64,000 nt of DNA. It comes from Betaproteobacteria bacterium (lineage in GTDB: Bacteria; Pseudomonadota; Gammaproteobacteria; Burkholderiales; Burkholderiaceae_D). Location of the stretch: positions 21,042-85,041 of the forward strand of contig JANYFL010000057.1 of the NCBI GenBank assembly GCA_025362735.1, written 5' to 3'. The notes beneath the pieces were generated by a model, which ran no database searches, had not been told where the DNA came from, and saw nothing but the letters and a program-made list of their open reading frames with translations. Shown piece after piece: positions 30,417 through 39,539 of this stretch; within the stretch, counting starts at the first letter, position 1; each line of letters begins with the position of its first letter. Both the position numbers and the translations under genes were made by a program.

Positions 30417-30438
30417 CCAGACAGGTTTTCCTGTCTGG
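30417..30438 (+). terminator. Terminator-like hairpin after the phosphatase gene
   Basis: CCAGACAGG, loop TTTT, CCTGTCTGG. A perfect 9-bp stem 12 bases after the stop, followed by GTTCCCTTTGTT, which is only partly T-rich. Confidence 0.6.
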
Positions 30439-30522
30439 GTTCCCTTTGTTCCTATTCATTGATTCGCACTGGAGTGCGGGGAGATTCATTTTTTTGAATT
30501 TCCACCAACCTGAACGGTCGCC

Positions 30523-32631
30523 ATGAAATGGATTTCCTCATTGTTCTCGTTCCTCCGTAAATGGAAGGATTCCGAACAGGCTCGCCTGCAACTGGATGCC
30601 TTGTTGCAGCAAGCCGATCCGGACGCATCGATTGCCGAGCGCAACCAGTGGCTGATCGAGCTGGTGCGTTGGCTACATAGTGAGAGTCGGCTTGATGTCA
30701 ATGATGCGTCGAGCCCGAATCTGCGCCCTCTGATCCGTCTGCGTTTTCTGCTCCAGATACTGGAACGCCAGCCGGAATGGAAACAGCGTTTTGTGCAGAC
30801 CCTGCAATCAATTTTCCGGGATCTCGACGCGATAGCATTGCTCTGCGATACCGGTCTACCGCAAAACCCAGGGTACTGGAGCGAATTGCGCGAGCGCATG
30901 ACCGCTCGTCTGATACCGCCGACACCCAATACGCGTGACTGGTCCTCCTTGTTGACTTTGCTGTTTCCAAGGCAAGGTGAGGGCGCGTGGCTGGCCCACA
31001 TTGATCCTAAAACTTTGCAGAGCGTGCTTAATTTGTTTGGCACAAGCGGATATCTTCAACGCCAGTCTCCACAAACGAATGAAGCGAATTCCCAAGGCGC
31101 GTTGCACTTGGGACAAGCGCTACCGCAAAGTATTTATTTTCTGGTGACTCAGATCCAAGCGGCGGGTTTGTCTCAGGTCATTCGCTCACGCATGGATTTG
31201 AAATCCTTTGATGATTCCCCTTTTTTAATGCTGGGACGTTCAGCGGATGATGCCCTAAAGGTCGATGAAAATGCACAGCCTGAGGACGCAACGCGCATCC
31301 AGGAACTGAACCTGTTTCGTGCCAAGCTGGATAGTTGCCGCGAAGCAGCTTTGCGAGTGTTTGATCATCTCGATGAAAATGGTGTCAGTGTCGAGATCGT
31401 CTTCCAGGTCGAGCGCATCCTGGCTCGTCTTCAGCGTGTCGAACTTTTATTGGATATCTGGTTGCATCCCGATGATCCAGCCGTCATCACACGCCTGCTT
31501 GCTGATCTGATTCGAAAACATCAAAACAGTCTGTCGATCCTCGATTTGACGCGCCGAAGCTTTGCCCAGCTTGCCCGCAAAGTAGTTGAGCGCAGTGCCG
31601 AAACCGGCGAACACTATATTGCGCGAGATCGCAAAGACTATCGTGCGATGCTGCATGCAGCGCTGGGTGGTGGCGTCTTGACGGCCGGTACGGTCTACCT
31701 GAAATTTCTGATTACCTCGCTGCATCTACCCAAGCTTGCAGAAGGTCTGTTCAGTTCTTTGAACTACGCGGGTAGCTTTCTGGCGATTCATTTTGCCGGG
31801 TTCACCCTGGCAACCAAGCAGCCGGCCATGACTGCACCGGCTTTAGCCAGCAAACTCGAACAGATTGGAAAGCCAGAAGGTCTGGAAGAGTTTGTACAGG
31901 AGACCGTCTGTCTGATTCGATCCCAGATTGCTGCCATCGTCGGTAACCTCGCCGCCGTGACGCCGATTGCACTGGCGGTGCAGCTGGCAGCAATTCATTT
32001 CCTGGGCAAAGGTCTCATCACGGAGGAAAAAGCCCATGCGACGGTCGCATCCTTTTCAATACTTGGCCCAACCCCGCTGTTTGCCATTTTTACTGGAGTC
32101 TTGCTCTGGTTTTCCAGTCTGTGCGCAGGTTGGGCCGATAACTGGTTTGTTTATCGGAAAATTGCAGATGTGATTACTTATCACCGCCGGTTGAACTGGG
32201 TACTGGGTAAGCAAAGTACAGTGAAACTGGCCCAGTTCTGGCAGCGCCATGTTTCTGGCATTGCCGCAAATCTTTCCCTCGGCGTCATGTTGGCCTTGGT
32301 ACCGCTGATCCTCAGCATATTCCTGCCTTTTGACCTGGAAGTTCGGCATGTGACCCTTTCAACAGGCGCGTTGGCTGCTTCAGTGGGCGTCATTGGCTGG
32401 CATATTCTTGAAACCTGGGCTTTCTGGTTAGCCGTAGGCGGTATTGCCACAATGGGTTTACTTAATCTCCTGGTGAGCTTTGCATTGGCTTTTCAGTTGG
32501 CCTTGCGCGCGCGTAATCTGCCCGGTGTTGAGCGTTCCGCCATCTATCGCGCTGTTTTCCTTGAAATTGTTCGACGCCCCTTCAGACTGTTCTTCCCGCC
32601 ACCTTTAGCTGGAACACCTAAACTTGACTAA
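30523..32631 (+). CDS. Gcr / 'site-specific recombinase' family membrane protein
   Basis: A 702-residue protein matching the family named site-specific recombinase (PF10136, after gonococcal Gcr). The first half is helical and soluble-looking, with leucine-rich stretches. From about residue 380 onward there are several clear hydrophobic segments (GGGVLTAGTVYLKFLI, the segment ending LLWFSSLC, LSLGVMLALVPLILSIF and others). No serine- or tyrosine-recombinase signature is seen, and the protein looks like an integral membrane protein. The family name is therefore doubtful. It sits between the phosphatase and iscR with no repeats or other mobility genes. Confidence 0.8.
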   Translation: MKWISSLFSFLRKWKDSEQARLQLDALLQQADPDASIAERNQWLIELVRWLHSESRLDVNDASSPNLRPLIRLRFLLQILERQPEWKQRFVQTLQSIFRDLDAIALLCDTGLPQNPGYWSELRERMTARLIPPTPNTRDWSSLLTLLFPRQGEGAWLAHIDPKTLQSVLNLFGTSGYLQRQSPQTNEANSQGALHLGQALPQSIYFLVTQIQAAGLSQVIRSRMDLKSFDDSPFLMLGRSADDALKVDENAQPEDATRIQELNLFRAKLDSCREAALRVFDHLDENGVSVEIVFQVERILARLQRVELLLDIWLHPDDPAVITRLLADLIRKHQNSLSILDLTRRSFAQLARKVVERSAETGEHYIARDRKDYRAMLHAALGGGVLTAGTVYLKFLITSLHLPKLAEGLFSSLNYAGSFLAIHFAGFTLATKQPAMTAPALASKLEQIGKPEGLEEFVQETVCLIRSQIAAIVGNLAAVTPIALAVQLAAIHFLGKGLITEEKAHATVASFSILGPTPLFAIFTGVLLWFSSLCAGWADNWFVYRKIADVITYHRRLNWVLGKQSTVKLAQFWQRHVSGIAANLSLGVMLALVPLILSIFLPFDLEVRHVTLSTGALAASVGVIGWHILETWAFWLAVGGIATMGLLNLLVSFALAFQLALRARNLPGVERSAIYRAVFLEIVRRPFRLFFPPPLAGTPKLD

Positions 32632-32647
32632 ATCACTCGGAAATTAT

Positions 32648-32672
32648 ATAGTTGAGTGAAACAGTCGGGTAT
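32648..32672 (+). promoter_or_regulatory. IscR type-1 binding site upstream of iscR
   Basis: The 25-bp element ATAGTTGAGT, GAAAC, AGTCGGGTAT matches the E. coli type-1 pattern (ATA-YYGACT-A/T-rich-AGTCRR-TAT), with one G for C in the left arm. It lies 73 bases before the iscR start. In known systems [2Fe-2S]-IscR binds such sites to repress the isc operon. Confidence 0.8.
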
Positions 32673-32744
32673 TAATGAGTGGCACAAATAGCCGACTTCG
32701 AAATGACCGTTTCTGGTTATTTCATTGCCCAGTTGGGGGTTCTA

Positions 32745-33245
32745 ATGCGTCTGACCACTAAAGGCCGCTTTGCTGTTACTGCCATGATTGATCTGGCGTT
32801 GCGCGAACACGCCGGTCCGGTGACGCTGGCTGGCATTAGTGGGCGGCAAAAAATTTCGCTTTCCTATCTTGAACAATTGTTTGGCAAGCTGCGTCGCCAT
32901 GAATTGGTTGAGAGCGTCCGTGGTCCGGGCGGCGGCTATTCACTTGGGCGAAAGATGATCGACATCTCGGTGGCCGACATCATCTACGCGGTGGACGAAC
33001 CGATTGATGCAACCCAGTGCCAAGGCAAGGAAAACTGTCTCGACAATCATCGCTGTTTGACCCATGACCTGTGGGCTGATCTGAATCAGCATATGGTCGA
33101 ATACATGGATTCAGTCACGCTACAGCATCTGGTTGATCAGCAAAAAGAACGTTTGCGTCTCCACCAGGAAAGTGGTCACGTTGGTGTGCTGCACGACCAT
33201 CGCCATACAGCCAAAACGGTGACCTGTGCGCCGAGCAATTGCTAG
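32745..33245 (+). CDS. iscR: Fe-S cluster regulator IscR
   Basis: A 166-residue Rrf2-family repressor. The winged HTH covers about residues 1-75 (MRLTTKGRFAVTAMIDLAL; KISLSYLEQLF). The cluster ligands Cys92, Cys98 and Cys104 and the following His lie in CQGKENCLDNHRCLTH. The C-terminal tail is His- and Cys-containing and variable. ATG 32745 matches the family; the upstream frame from 32679 is not coding. It is probably autorepressed through the type-1 site upstream. Confidence 0.96.
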   Translation: MRLTTKGRFAVTAMIDLALREHAGPVTLAGISGRQKISLSYLEQLFGKLRRHELVESVRGPGGGYSLGRKMIDISVADIIYAVDEPIDATQCQGKENCLDNHRCLTHDLWADLNQHMVEYMDSVTLQHLVDQQKERLRLHQESGHVGVLHDHRHTAKTVTCAPSNC

Positions 33246-33287
33246 TTATTTGAGTACCTATTTTAGAGTCTGATTGTGAGTACCACC

Positions 33288-34508
33288 ATGAGCACCACCA
33301 AGCATCTACCGATTTACATGGACTATTCCGCGACAACGCCGGTTGATCCGCGCGTGGCTGAGAAGATGATTCCGTTTCTGACCAGTGATTTTGGCAATCC
33401 CGCCTCGCGCAGCCATGCCTATGGCTGGACGGCCGAGGAAGCGGTTGAACAGGCGCGTGAGGACGTGGCTGCACTGGTCAACGCCGACCCGCGTGAAATC
33501 ATCTGGACCTCCGGAGCGACTGAGAGTAACAACCTCGCAATCAAGGGCGCTGCACATTTTTACAAAGATAAGGGCAAGCACATCATCACGGTCAAGACCG
33601 AGCACAAGGCTGTGCTTGATCCATTCCGTGAACTCGAACGCGAAGGCTTTGAGGCGACTTATCTTGAGCCACAGGACAATGGATTGATCACGCTGGATCA
33701 ACTGCGCGCAGCCATTCGTCCCGACACGATTCTGGTTTCGGTGATGCTGGTCAACAATGAGATTGGTGTGATTCAGGATATTCCTGCAATCGGTGATCTG
33801 TGTCGTGAGAAGAGCGTCATTTTCCATAGCGATGCCGCGCAGGCAACCGGTAAAGTCGTGATCGATCTGGAGAAATGGAAGGTCGATCTGATGACCTTCA
33901 CTGCGCATAAGACCTATGGCCCCAAGGGTATCGGTGCGCTCTATGTGCGCCGCAAACCGCGTATTCGTCTCGAAGCGCAAATGCACGGTGGCGGTCATGA
34001 ACGCGGCTTGCGTTCGGGTACGCTGGCAACGCATCAGATTGTTGGTATGGGCGAGGCTTTCCGCATTGCCAAGCTGGAAATGGGTACCGAGATCGAACGC
34101 ATTCGCATGTTGCGTGACCGTTTGTGGGCTGGTCTGAAAGACATCGAAGAAGTTTATTTGAACGGCGACTTCGAGCATCGCGTTCCACACAATCTCAACG
34201 TGAGCTTTAACTATGTTGAAGGCGAGTCGCTGATCATGGCGATCAAGGAACTGGCGGTGTCGAGCGGCTCAGCCTGTACTTCAGCCAGCCTGGAACCCAG
34301 CTATGTGCTGCGCGCGTTGGGTCGCAACGACGAGTTGGCCCATTCGTCGATCCGCTTCACCATCGGACGTTTCACTACAGAACAGGAAGTCGACTTCGCC
34401 ATTAATCTGCTCAAGAGCAAGATTTCCAAGCTGCGCGATCTCTCACCGCTCTGGGAAATGTTTAAAGATGGCGTGGATTTGAATTCGGTGCAATGGGCCG
34501 CACATTAG
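33288..34508 (+). CDS. iscS: Cysteine desulfurase IscS
   Basis: A 406-residue PLP enzyme that takes sulfur from cysteine and hands it to IscU and other acceptors. The PLP-lysine motif [10 protein letters not shown] and the persulfide cysteine loop [16 protein letters not shown] are intact, as is the C-terminal region. ATG 33288 fits the family; GTG 33276 is an in-frame alternative. It lies 42 bases after iscR. Confidence 0.97.
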   Translation: MSTTKHLPIYMDYSATTPVDPRVAEKMIPFLTSDFGNPASRSHAYGWTAEEAVEQAREDVAALVNADPREIIWTSGATESNNLAIKGAAHFYKDKGKHIITVKTEHKAVLDPFRELEREGFEATYLEPQDNGLITLDQLRAAIRPDTILVSVMLVNNEIGVIQDIPAIGDLCREKSVIFHSDAAQATGKVVIDLEKWKVDLMTFTAHKTYGPKGIGALYVRRKPRIRLEAQMHGGGHERGLRSGTLATHQIVGMGEAFRIAKLEMGTEIERIRMLRDRLWAGLKDIEEVYLNGDFEHRVPHNLNVSFNYVEGESLIMAIKELAVSSGSACTSASLEPSYVLRALGRNDELAHSSIRFTIGRFTTEQEVDFAINLLKSKISKLRDLSPLWEMFKDGVDLNSVQWAAH

Positions 34509-34561
34509 TATTAGAGCGATACGAATAGACAGGGAATTGGCAAGACCACCAGGAGCTTCAA

Positions 34562-34963
34562 ATGGCATATAGCGAAAAAGTTTTGGATCACTACGAGAAT
34601 CCACGCAATGTCGGCGCATTCGACAAGGGTGATGATTCAGTCGGCACCGGCATGGTTGGAGCACCGGCTTGCGGTGACGTGATGAAGCTGCAGATCAAGG
34701 TCGGTGAAGATGGCCGGATTCAGGACGCCAAGTTCAGGACCTATGGCTGTGGCTCCGCTATCGCCTCCAGTTCGCTCGTGACCGAGTGGGTCAAGGGCAA
34801 GTCGCTTGATGAGGCGTTGTCGATCAAGAACACCCAGATTGCTGAAGAGCTCGCATTGCCGCCGGTCAAGATTCACTGCTCGATTCTGGCTGAAGACGCG
34901 ATCAAGGCGGCTGTGCTCGACTACAAGGCCAAACACCTTGTTGCAGCTGAACAGGCAGCTTGA
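34562..34963 (+). CDS. iscU: Fe-S cluster scaffold IscU
   Basis: A 133-residue scaffold protein on which [2Fe-2S] clusters are built. It has the three conserved cysteines: in GAPACGDV, in TYGCGSAIASSS, and in LPPVKIHCSILAEDA. LPPVK is the HscA recognition motif, matching the hscA gene downstream. Length is normal. Confidence 0.98.
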   Translation: MAYSEKVLDHYENPRNVGAFDKGDDSVGTGMVGAPACGDVMKLQIKVGEDGRIQDAKFRTYGCGSAIASSSLVTEWVKGKSLDEALSIKNTQIAEELALPPVKIHCSILAEDAIKAAVLDYKAKHLVAAEQAA

Positions 34964-34984
34964 GGCGAATTGGGGAAACAAGTC

Positions 34985-35305
34985 ATGATTTCTCTGACCG
35001 AAAAAGCGGCCAAGCACGTCACGCGTTATATCGAGCGGCGTGGCAAGGGTGTCGGCCTGCGTTTTGGTGTGCGCACGACCGGTTGCTCTGGCCTCGCTTA
35101 TAAACTCGAATACGTCGATGAGCCTGATCCAGCTGATCAGACCTTCGAAAGTCATGGCGTGAAGTTGTTTGTTGATCCCAAGAGTCTGCCTTATATCGAT
35201 GGCACTGAACTCGATTTCGGACGTGAGGGATTGAATGAAGGCTTCAAGTTTAATAACCCGAATGTGAAAGATGAGTGCGGGTGCGGAGAGAGTTTCCGTA
35301 TTTAG
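34985..35305 (+). CDS. iscA: A-type Fe-S carrier IscA
   Basis: A 106-residue A-type carrier with the conserved cysteines in TTGCSGL and the CGCGESF tail. ATG 34985 gives the typical N-terminus MISLTEKAA; a start at 34970 would add five residues. It lies 21 bases after iscU, and a terminator-like hairpin follows. Confidence 0.97.
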   Translation: MISLTEKAAKHVTRYIERRGKGVGLRFGVRTTGCSGLAYKLEYVDEPDPADQTFESHGVKLFVDPKSLPYIDGTELDFGREGLNEGFKFNNPNVKDECGCGESFRI

Positions 35306-35360
35306 TTTGTTCCTCCTCATAGAAGAGGGGAATTAAAAAATGAATTGGGTAAGGTAAATC

Positions 35361-35383
35361 AAGGGCGGCCTGGCCGCCTTTTG
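35361..35383 (+). terminator. Terminator-like hairpin between iscA and hscB
   Basis: GGCGG, loop CCTGG, CCGCC with flanking AAG/TTTT and a following TTGTTTTG. It has the form of a Rho-independent terminator and ends at the hscB start, leaving no room for a normal ribosome-binding site. Confidence 0.65.
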
Positions 35384-35388
35384 TTTTG

Positions 35389-35913
35389 ATGACGATGAAA
35401 AATCATTTCGAACTGTTCGGGCTTCCTGCTCGTTTCGCACTCGACGAAGCGGCGCTAGATGCAGCCTATCGTGCCCTGCAGAATCAGGTGCATCCGGATA
35501 AGTTCGCCAGTGCCGGTGATGCGGAGAAGCGCGTGGCGCTGCAATGGGCAACACGTGCGAACGAGGCTTATCAAACTTTGCGCTGTCCACTCAAACGCGC
35601 GGCCTATTTGTGCCAGCTGGGTGGAGTGGATTTGCAAACTGAATCCAATACCACGATGCCCTCGGCTTTTCTGATGCAACAAATGGAGTGGCGTGAAGAA
35701 CTGGAAGATGCCCGCGCAACGGCGGATGTTGCGATGCTGGAACGCATACAGAAGCAACTAAATAAGGTCCACAAAGATGAACTGGATCAGATACAGATTC
35801 TGCTCGATCAGACTGGCGATATTGCCGGAGCCGCAGCGCATATTCGTCAACTGATGTTCCTCGAAAAATTCCGCGCCGAAATTAACGACACCTTCGAATA
35901 TCTCGAAGCTTGA
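35389..35913 (+). CDS. hscB: Co-chaperone HscB
   Basis: A 174-residue J-type co-chaperone that delivers IscU to HscA. The N-terminal J-domain has HPDKF (the HPD motif) at about residues 35-39; the C-terminal part is the three-helix IscU-binding domain. ATG 35389 or ATG 35395 may be the start; neither has a Shine-Dalgarno sequence because the T-run of the upstream hairpin is adjacent. Expression may depend on read-through. Confidence 0.93.
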   Translation: MTMKNHFELFGLPARFALDEAALDAAYRALQNQVHPDKFASAGDAEKRVALQWATRANEAYQTLRCPLKRAAYLCQLGGVDLQTESNTTMPSAFLMQQMEWREELEDARATADVAMLERIQKQLNKVHKDELDQIQILLDQTGDIAGAAAHIRQLMFLEKFRAEINDTFEYLEA

Positions 35914-35923
35914 AAAAATAAAC

Positions 35924-37789
35924 ATGGCTTTACTGCAAATATCTGAACCTGGCATGGCACCCGCACCGCATCAGCGGCGGCTCGCGGTTGGTATTGATCT
36001 GGGCACAACCAATTCACTGGTCGCTGCGGTGCGCAGTAGTGTGCCTGAGGTACTGGCCGATGAAGAAGGTAGAGTGCTTCTGCCTTCAGCTGTGCGTTAT
36101 CGATCCAATGGATACCCGAATATTGGTCATGCTGCGCTAGCCGAACGGGCGAACGATCCGGCGAATACGGTTGTCTCAGTTAAGCGTTTTATGGGACGTG
36201 CACTTGCGGATGTACAAAGGCTTTATGGCGAGCTGCCATATGACTTTGTCGATGCCGATGGCATGGTGCAATTGCGTACGGTGGCCGGTATCAAGAGTCC
36301 GGTTGAAGTCTCAGCCGAAATTCTGGCGACCTTGCGTCAGCGTGCAGAAGGCAGTCTTGGCGACGATATTGTCGGTGCCGTTATCACAGTGCCGGCTTAC
36401 TTCGACGATGCACAGCGTCAGGCTACCAAGGACGCGGCGCGGCTTGCGGGACTGACGGTGCTGCGGTTGCTGAACGAACCGACCGCAGCAGCGATTGCCT
36501 ATGGTCTGGACAATGGCTCCGAAGGACTCTATGCCATTTACGATCTGGGTGGTGGCACTTTCGACATTTCGATTCTGCGTTTGAGCAAGGGCGTGTTCGA
36601 AGTTCTGGCAACGGGTGGGGATACCGCTCTGGGTGGAGATGACTTCGATGCGCGTCTTGCGACTTTGGCCCTTGAACGGTTGCAACTGGGTGAACTGACG
36701 GAGCAGGAGCAAGCCGGACTTTTGACTGCTGCACGCGAAGCTAAAGAGCAGTTGAGCACGCAGGAACATACCAGCTTGAGCTTCAACGCAAAGGGCAAGC
36801 TTCAGACTCTTGAGATTCATCGTCTTGAATTGGTGAAGGCAACCGAAGATCTGGTCAAGCGCACGCTAACCGCAGCACGAAAGGCTTTGCGTGATGCAGG
36901 CCTGAGTGTCGATGAGATCAAGGGAACGGTGCTGGTTGGCGGCGCAACGCGCATGCCGCATGTGCGTGCTGCGGTGGCTGAATTTTTTGGCAAGCCACCA
37001 CTGATCAATCTTGATCCCGATCAGGTCGTTGCACTGGGTGCGGCGATTCAAGCGAATCTATTGGCGGGCAATCGCAATCCCGGTGACGATTGGTTGCTGC
37101 TTGATGTGATTCCGCTCTCGCTCGGTGTCGAGACGATGGGTGGTCTGGTTGAAAAGATCATCCCGCGCAATTCGACCATTCCCGTTGCGCGCGCACAAGA
37201 GTTCACCACGTTCAAGGATGGCCAGACCGCGCTCGCGGTTCATGTGGTGCAAGGCGAACGTGAATTGGTTTCCGATTGCCGTTCACTCGCACGCTTCGAG
37301 TTGCACGGCATTCCACCGATGGTGGCCGGTGCTGCGCGTATCCGCGTCACGTATCAGGTTGATGCCGATGGCTTGTTGTCTGTCGCGGCGCGCGAAATGA
37401 TTTCGGGTGTCGAGGCATCAATCATGGTCAAGCCTTCATATGGTCTGGGCGATAACGACATTTCTCGCATGCTGCAGGACAGCTTTCAATCAGCCGAACA
37501 AGATATGAAAGCGCGTGCCTTGCGCGAACAACAGGTCGAAGCAAAACGCATGGTGGAAGCGACCACTGCGGCGCTGGTGGCAGACAAGGCGCTGTTGTCG
37601 GCTGACGAATCCAACCGGATTGAATGTCTTCTGCACGAAGTAGAACAAAAGAAAGAAAGTACTGACCACCACGCTATCAAGGATGCGATTGATGCACTGT
37701 CACGTGGAACGGAAGAGTTTGCCGCGCGACGTATGGATCGGAGTGTGCGCCAGGCACTCAAGGGCAAGAAGCTAGATGAAATTACTTAA
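35924..37789 (+). CDS. hscA: Fe-S assembly chaperone HscA
   Basis: A 621-residue Hsp70-type chaperone specialised for IscU. The ATPase domain has [31 protein letters not shown] and [12 protein letters not shown]; the substrate-binding domain begins near residue 390. The length and place after hscB identify HscA rather than DnaK. It starts 10 bases after hscB. Confidence 0.97.
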   Translation: MALLQISEPGMAPAPHQRRLAVGIDLGTTNSLVAAVRSSVPEVLADEEGRVLLPSAVRYRSNGYPNIGHAALAERANDPANTVVSVKRFMGRALADVQRLYGELPYDFVDADGMVQLRTVAGIKSPVEVSAEILATLRQRAEGSLGDDIVGAVITVPAYFDDAQRQATKDAARLAGLTVLRLLNEPTAAAIAYGLDNGSEGLYAIYDLGGGTFDISILRLSKGVFEVLATGGDTALGGDDFDARLATLALERLQLGELTEQEQAGLLTAAREAKEQLSTQEHTSLSFNAKGKLQTLEIHRLELVKATEDLVKRTLTAARKALRDAGLSVDEIKGTVLVGGATRMPHVRAAVAEFFGKPPLINLDPDQVVALGAAIQANLLAGNRNPGDDWLLLDVIPLSLGVETMGGLVEKIIPRNSTIPVARAQEFTTFKDGQTALAVHVVQGERELVSDCRSLARFELHGIPPMVAGAARIRVTYQVDADGLLSVAAREMISGVEASIMVKPSYGLGDNDISRMLQDSFQSAEQDMKARALREQQVEAKRMVEATTAALVADKALLSADESNRIECLLHEVEQKKESTDHHAIKDAIDALSRGTEEFAARRMDRSVRQALKGKKLDEIT

Positions 37790-37794
37790 ATATT

Positions 37795-38133
37795 ATGCCC
37801 ATCATTAAAGTTCTTCCCCATGCAGAATTGTGTCCGCAAGGCGCACAGATTGATGCCGAAACCGGCCTCAGCATCTGCCGTAATCTGCTGAATCATCATG
37901 TGGAGATCGAGCACGCCTGTGAACTGTCGCGAGCCTGTACGACTTGTCACGTCATCGTGCGCGAAGGCTTCAATACGCTGGACCCTTCCGATGAAGATGA
38001 AGATGATCTGCTCGACAAGGCCTGGGGCCTGACGTCACAGTCACGTCTCTCCTGTCAGGCCATCGTCAAGGACAGCGACCTGACCATTGAGATTCCGAAA
38101 TACACGATCAATCACGCGAAGGAAGAGCACTGA
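37795..38133 (+). CDS. fdx: ISC-type [2Fe-2S] ferredoxin
   Basis: A 112-residue ferredoxin that gives electrons to cluster assembly. The ligands lie in the segment CELSRACTTCH and in a later Cys (SRLSCQAIV). It lies 5 bases after hscA and shares one base with the iscX start. Confidence 0.96.
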   Translation: MPIIKVLPHAELCPQGAQIDAETGLSICRNLLNHHVEIEHACELSRACTTCHVIVREGFNTLDPSDEDEDDLLDKAWGLTSQSRLSCQAIVKDSDLTIEIPKYTINHAKEEH

Positions 38134-38327
38134 TGAAATGGACTGACACCCTCGACATCGCGATCGCGCTCTACGAGAAATATCCTGAAGTGGATCCACT
38201 CAAGATTCGTTTTACCGACTTGCACAACTGGGTGCTCGAACTGGAGGAATTCGATGACGATCCCAAGCATTCAGGAGAGAAAATTCTGGAGGCGATTCAG
38301 ATGGCCTGGATCGACGAAGCACGATAA
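38133..38327 (+). CDS. iscX: Fe-S assembly protein IscX
   Basis: A 64-residue acidic protein (MKWTDTLDIAIALYEKYPEVDP) that binds IscS and iron and tunes cluster assembly. Its ATG overlaps the fdx stop by one base. It is the last gene of the isc operon; its stop lies inside a 22-bp palindrome. Confidence 0.95.
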   Translation: MKWTDTLDIAIALYEKYPEVDPLKIRFTDLHNWVLELEEFDDDPKHSGEKILEAIQMAWIDEAR

Positions 38328-38344
38328 TTTTCCGGAAAATTATC
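38323..38344. repeat. 22-bp perfect palindrome spanning two convergent stop codons
   Basis: GATAATTTTCCGGAAAATTATC is an exact palindrome containing the iscX stop, and it ends inside the stop codon of the convergent MFS gene. It may act as a bidirectional transcript end, although the stem is AT-rich and no long T-run follows. Confidence 0.6.
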
Positions 38345-39539
38345 AGCTCGCTTTGCGTCCTAACAAGGTCAGTACGCAAAGCAATCCGACTACTGAAGCC
38401 GGAATCAGCACCCAGATGGCATGACTGGTATTGCCGCCAGTGCTGTGGATATGGGTCATCAGCCTGCCCATGAGGACTGGCCCTGCGATGGCACCAATGC
38501 GTCCGACCCCGATTGCCGCTCCCACACCAGTGCCGAGAATGGCAGTCGCATAGTAGTTCGGGGCAATGCCATACAGACCGTACTGCGCACCGAGCACAAA
38601 CAGACCAAACAGGAATTCCGCCAGCATGACGAATCCGAAATTACCGATGCCTGTGCCAACTACGTAAGCAATCCCTGCGAGTCCTGCATAGACGACAATA
38701 AATGCAAATCGGCTAAAACCGCGGTCAATGATCATGCCGGTCAAGATGCCGCCGATGGCGCCGCCGACATTGAAGAAAATTGCGCCGATGGATGCTTGCT
38801 GAGCAGTAAACCCCAAGCCTTTGACCAGAGACGGCAACCAGTTCAGCAGCAAATAAACCATCAGCAAGGTACTGAAGAATCCGGCCCAAAGCAGCAGCGT
38901 ATTGACGAGACGCGGTGGCTCGAACAGGGTCATGATGCCGGGTTGTGGCTCATGCTGGTTGACCTGCGCTTGTTTGGCCGCGAGAAAAATTTTGGACTCC
39001 GGCAACCACAACCATAGCAGGGACGCGCAGAACAGTGGAATCAGTCCGCCAATAATAAACAGATTGCGCCAGTCGCTGAGCAGTGTGCTGAAGGCCATGG
39101 CAGCACTGGCGATTCCGCCACCGAGGGCTATTGCCGAAAAGATGGCGGTGACATACAGAGCCTTCTTTTTTGGTGGGGCATTTTCCGACATCAGCGCGAT
39201 CAGATTGGGCATTGCGGCACCGAAGCCGATCCCGGCCAGAAAGCGTGCGATCAAGACTTCATGGAGATTGCCAGAGAAGGCCGCACCGAGTGTGAACAGC
39301 GCAAAAGTGACCAGCGCGAAAATCAGTATGGGGCGGCGGCCATAGCGGTCTGAATAGTGTCCACCCATGACGGCACCGAAAAATAGACCGATGCTGCTTG
39401 AGCTGAAAACCCAACCCATCAAGCTATCTGAAATCGAGAAGGCCGCCTTCAATTGAGGTGCGGCAAGCCCAATGGCCTGAATGTCAAAACCTTCAGTCAA
39501 GGCAACCAGCATGCACAGAAGTACCGCTTTTGTTTTCAT
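38343..39539 (-). CDS. MFS transporter, aromatic acid:H+ symporter-like
   Basis: A 398-residue MFS protein. The N-terminus ALTEGFDIQAIGLAAPQL, with the acidic residue in helix 1, and the loop GGHYSDRYGRRPIL resemble the AAHS group (BenK, PcaK, MhpT). ATG 39539 is used because it overlaps the stop of the upstream MFS gene (ATGA). Substrate is not decided by the sequence. It is the third gene of the oxidoreductase-MFS-MFS unit. Confidence 0.85.
   Translation of the reverse strand: MKTKAVLLCMLVALTEGFDIQAIGLAAPQLKAAFSISDSLMGWVFSSSSIGLFFGAVMGGHYSDRYGRRPILIFALVTFALFTLGAAFSGNLHEVLIARFLAGIGFGAAMPNLIALMSENAPPKKKALYVTAIFSAIALGGGIASAAMAFSTLLSDWRNLFIIGGLIPLFCASLLWLWLPESKIFLAAKQAQVNQHEPQPGIMTLFEPPRLVNTLLLWAGFFSTLLMVYLLLNWLPSLVKGLGFTAQQASIGAIFFNVGGAIGGILTGMIIDRGFSRFAFIVVYAGLAGIAYVVGTGIGNFGFVMLAEFLFGLFVLGAQYGLYGIAPNYYATAILGTGVGAAIGVGRIGAIAGPVLMGRLMTHIHSTGGNTSHAIWVLIPASVVGLLCVLTLLGRKAS

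Noticed and set aside
30523..32631. Mobile element around the 'recombinase' gene
   Set aside because: No flanking repeats, target duplications or other mobility genes; the surrounding order is normal chromosomal context.
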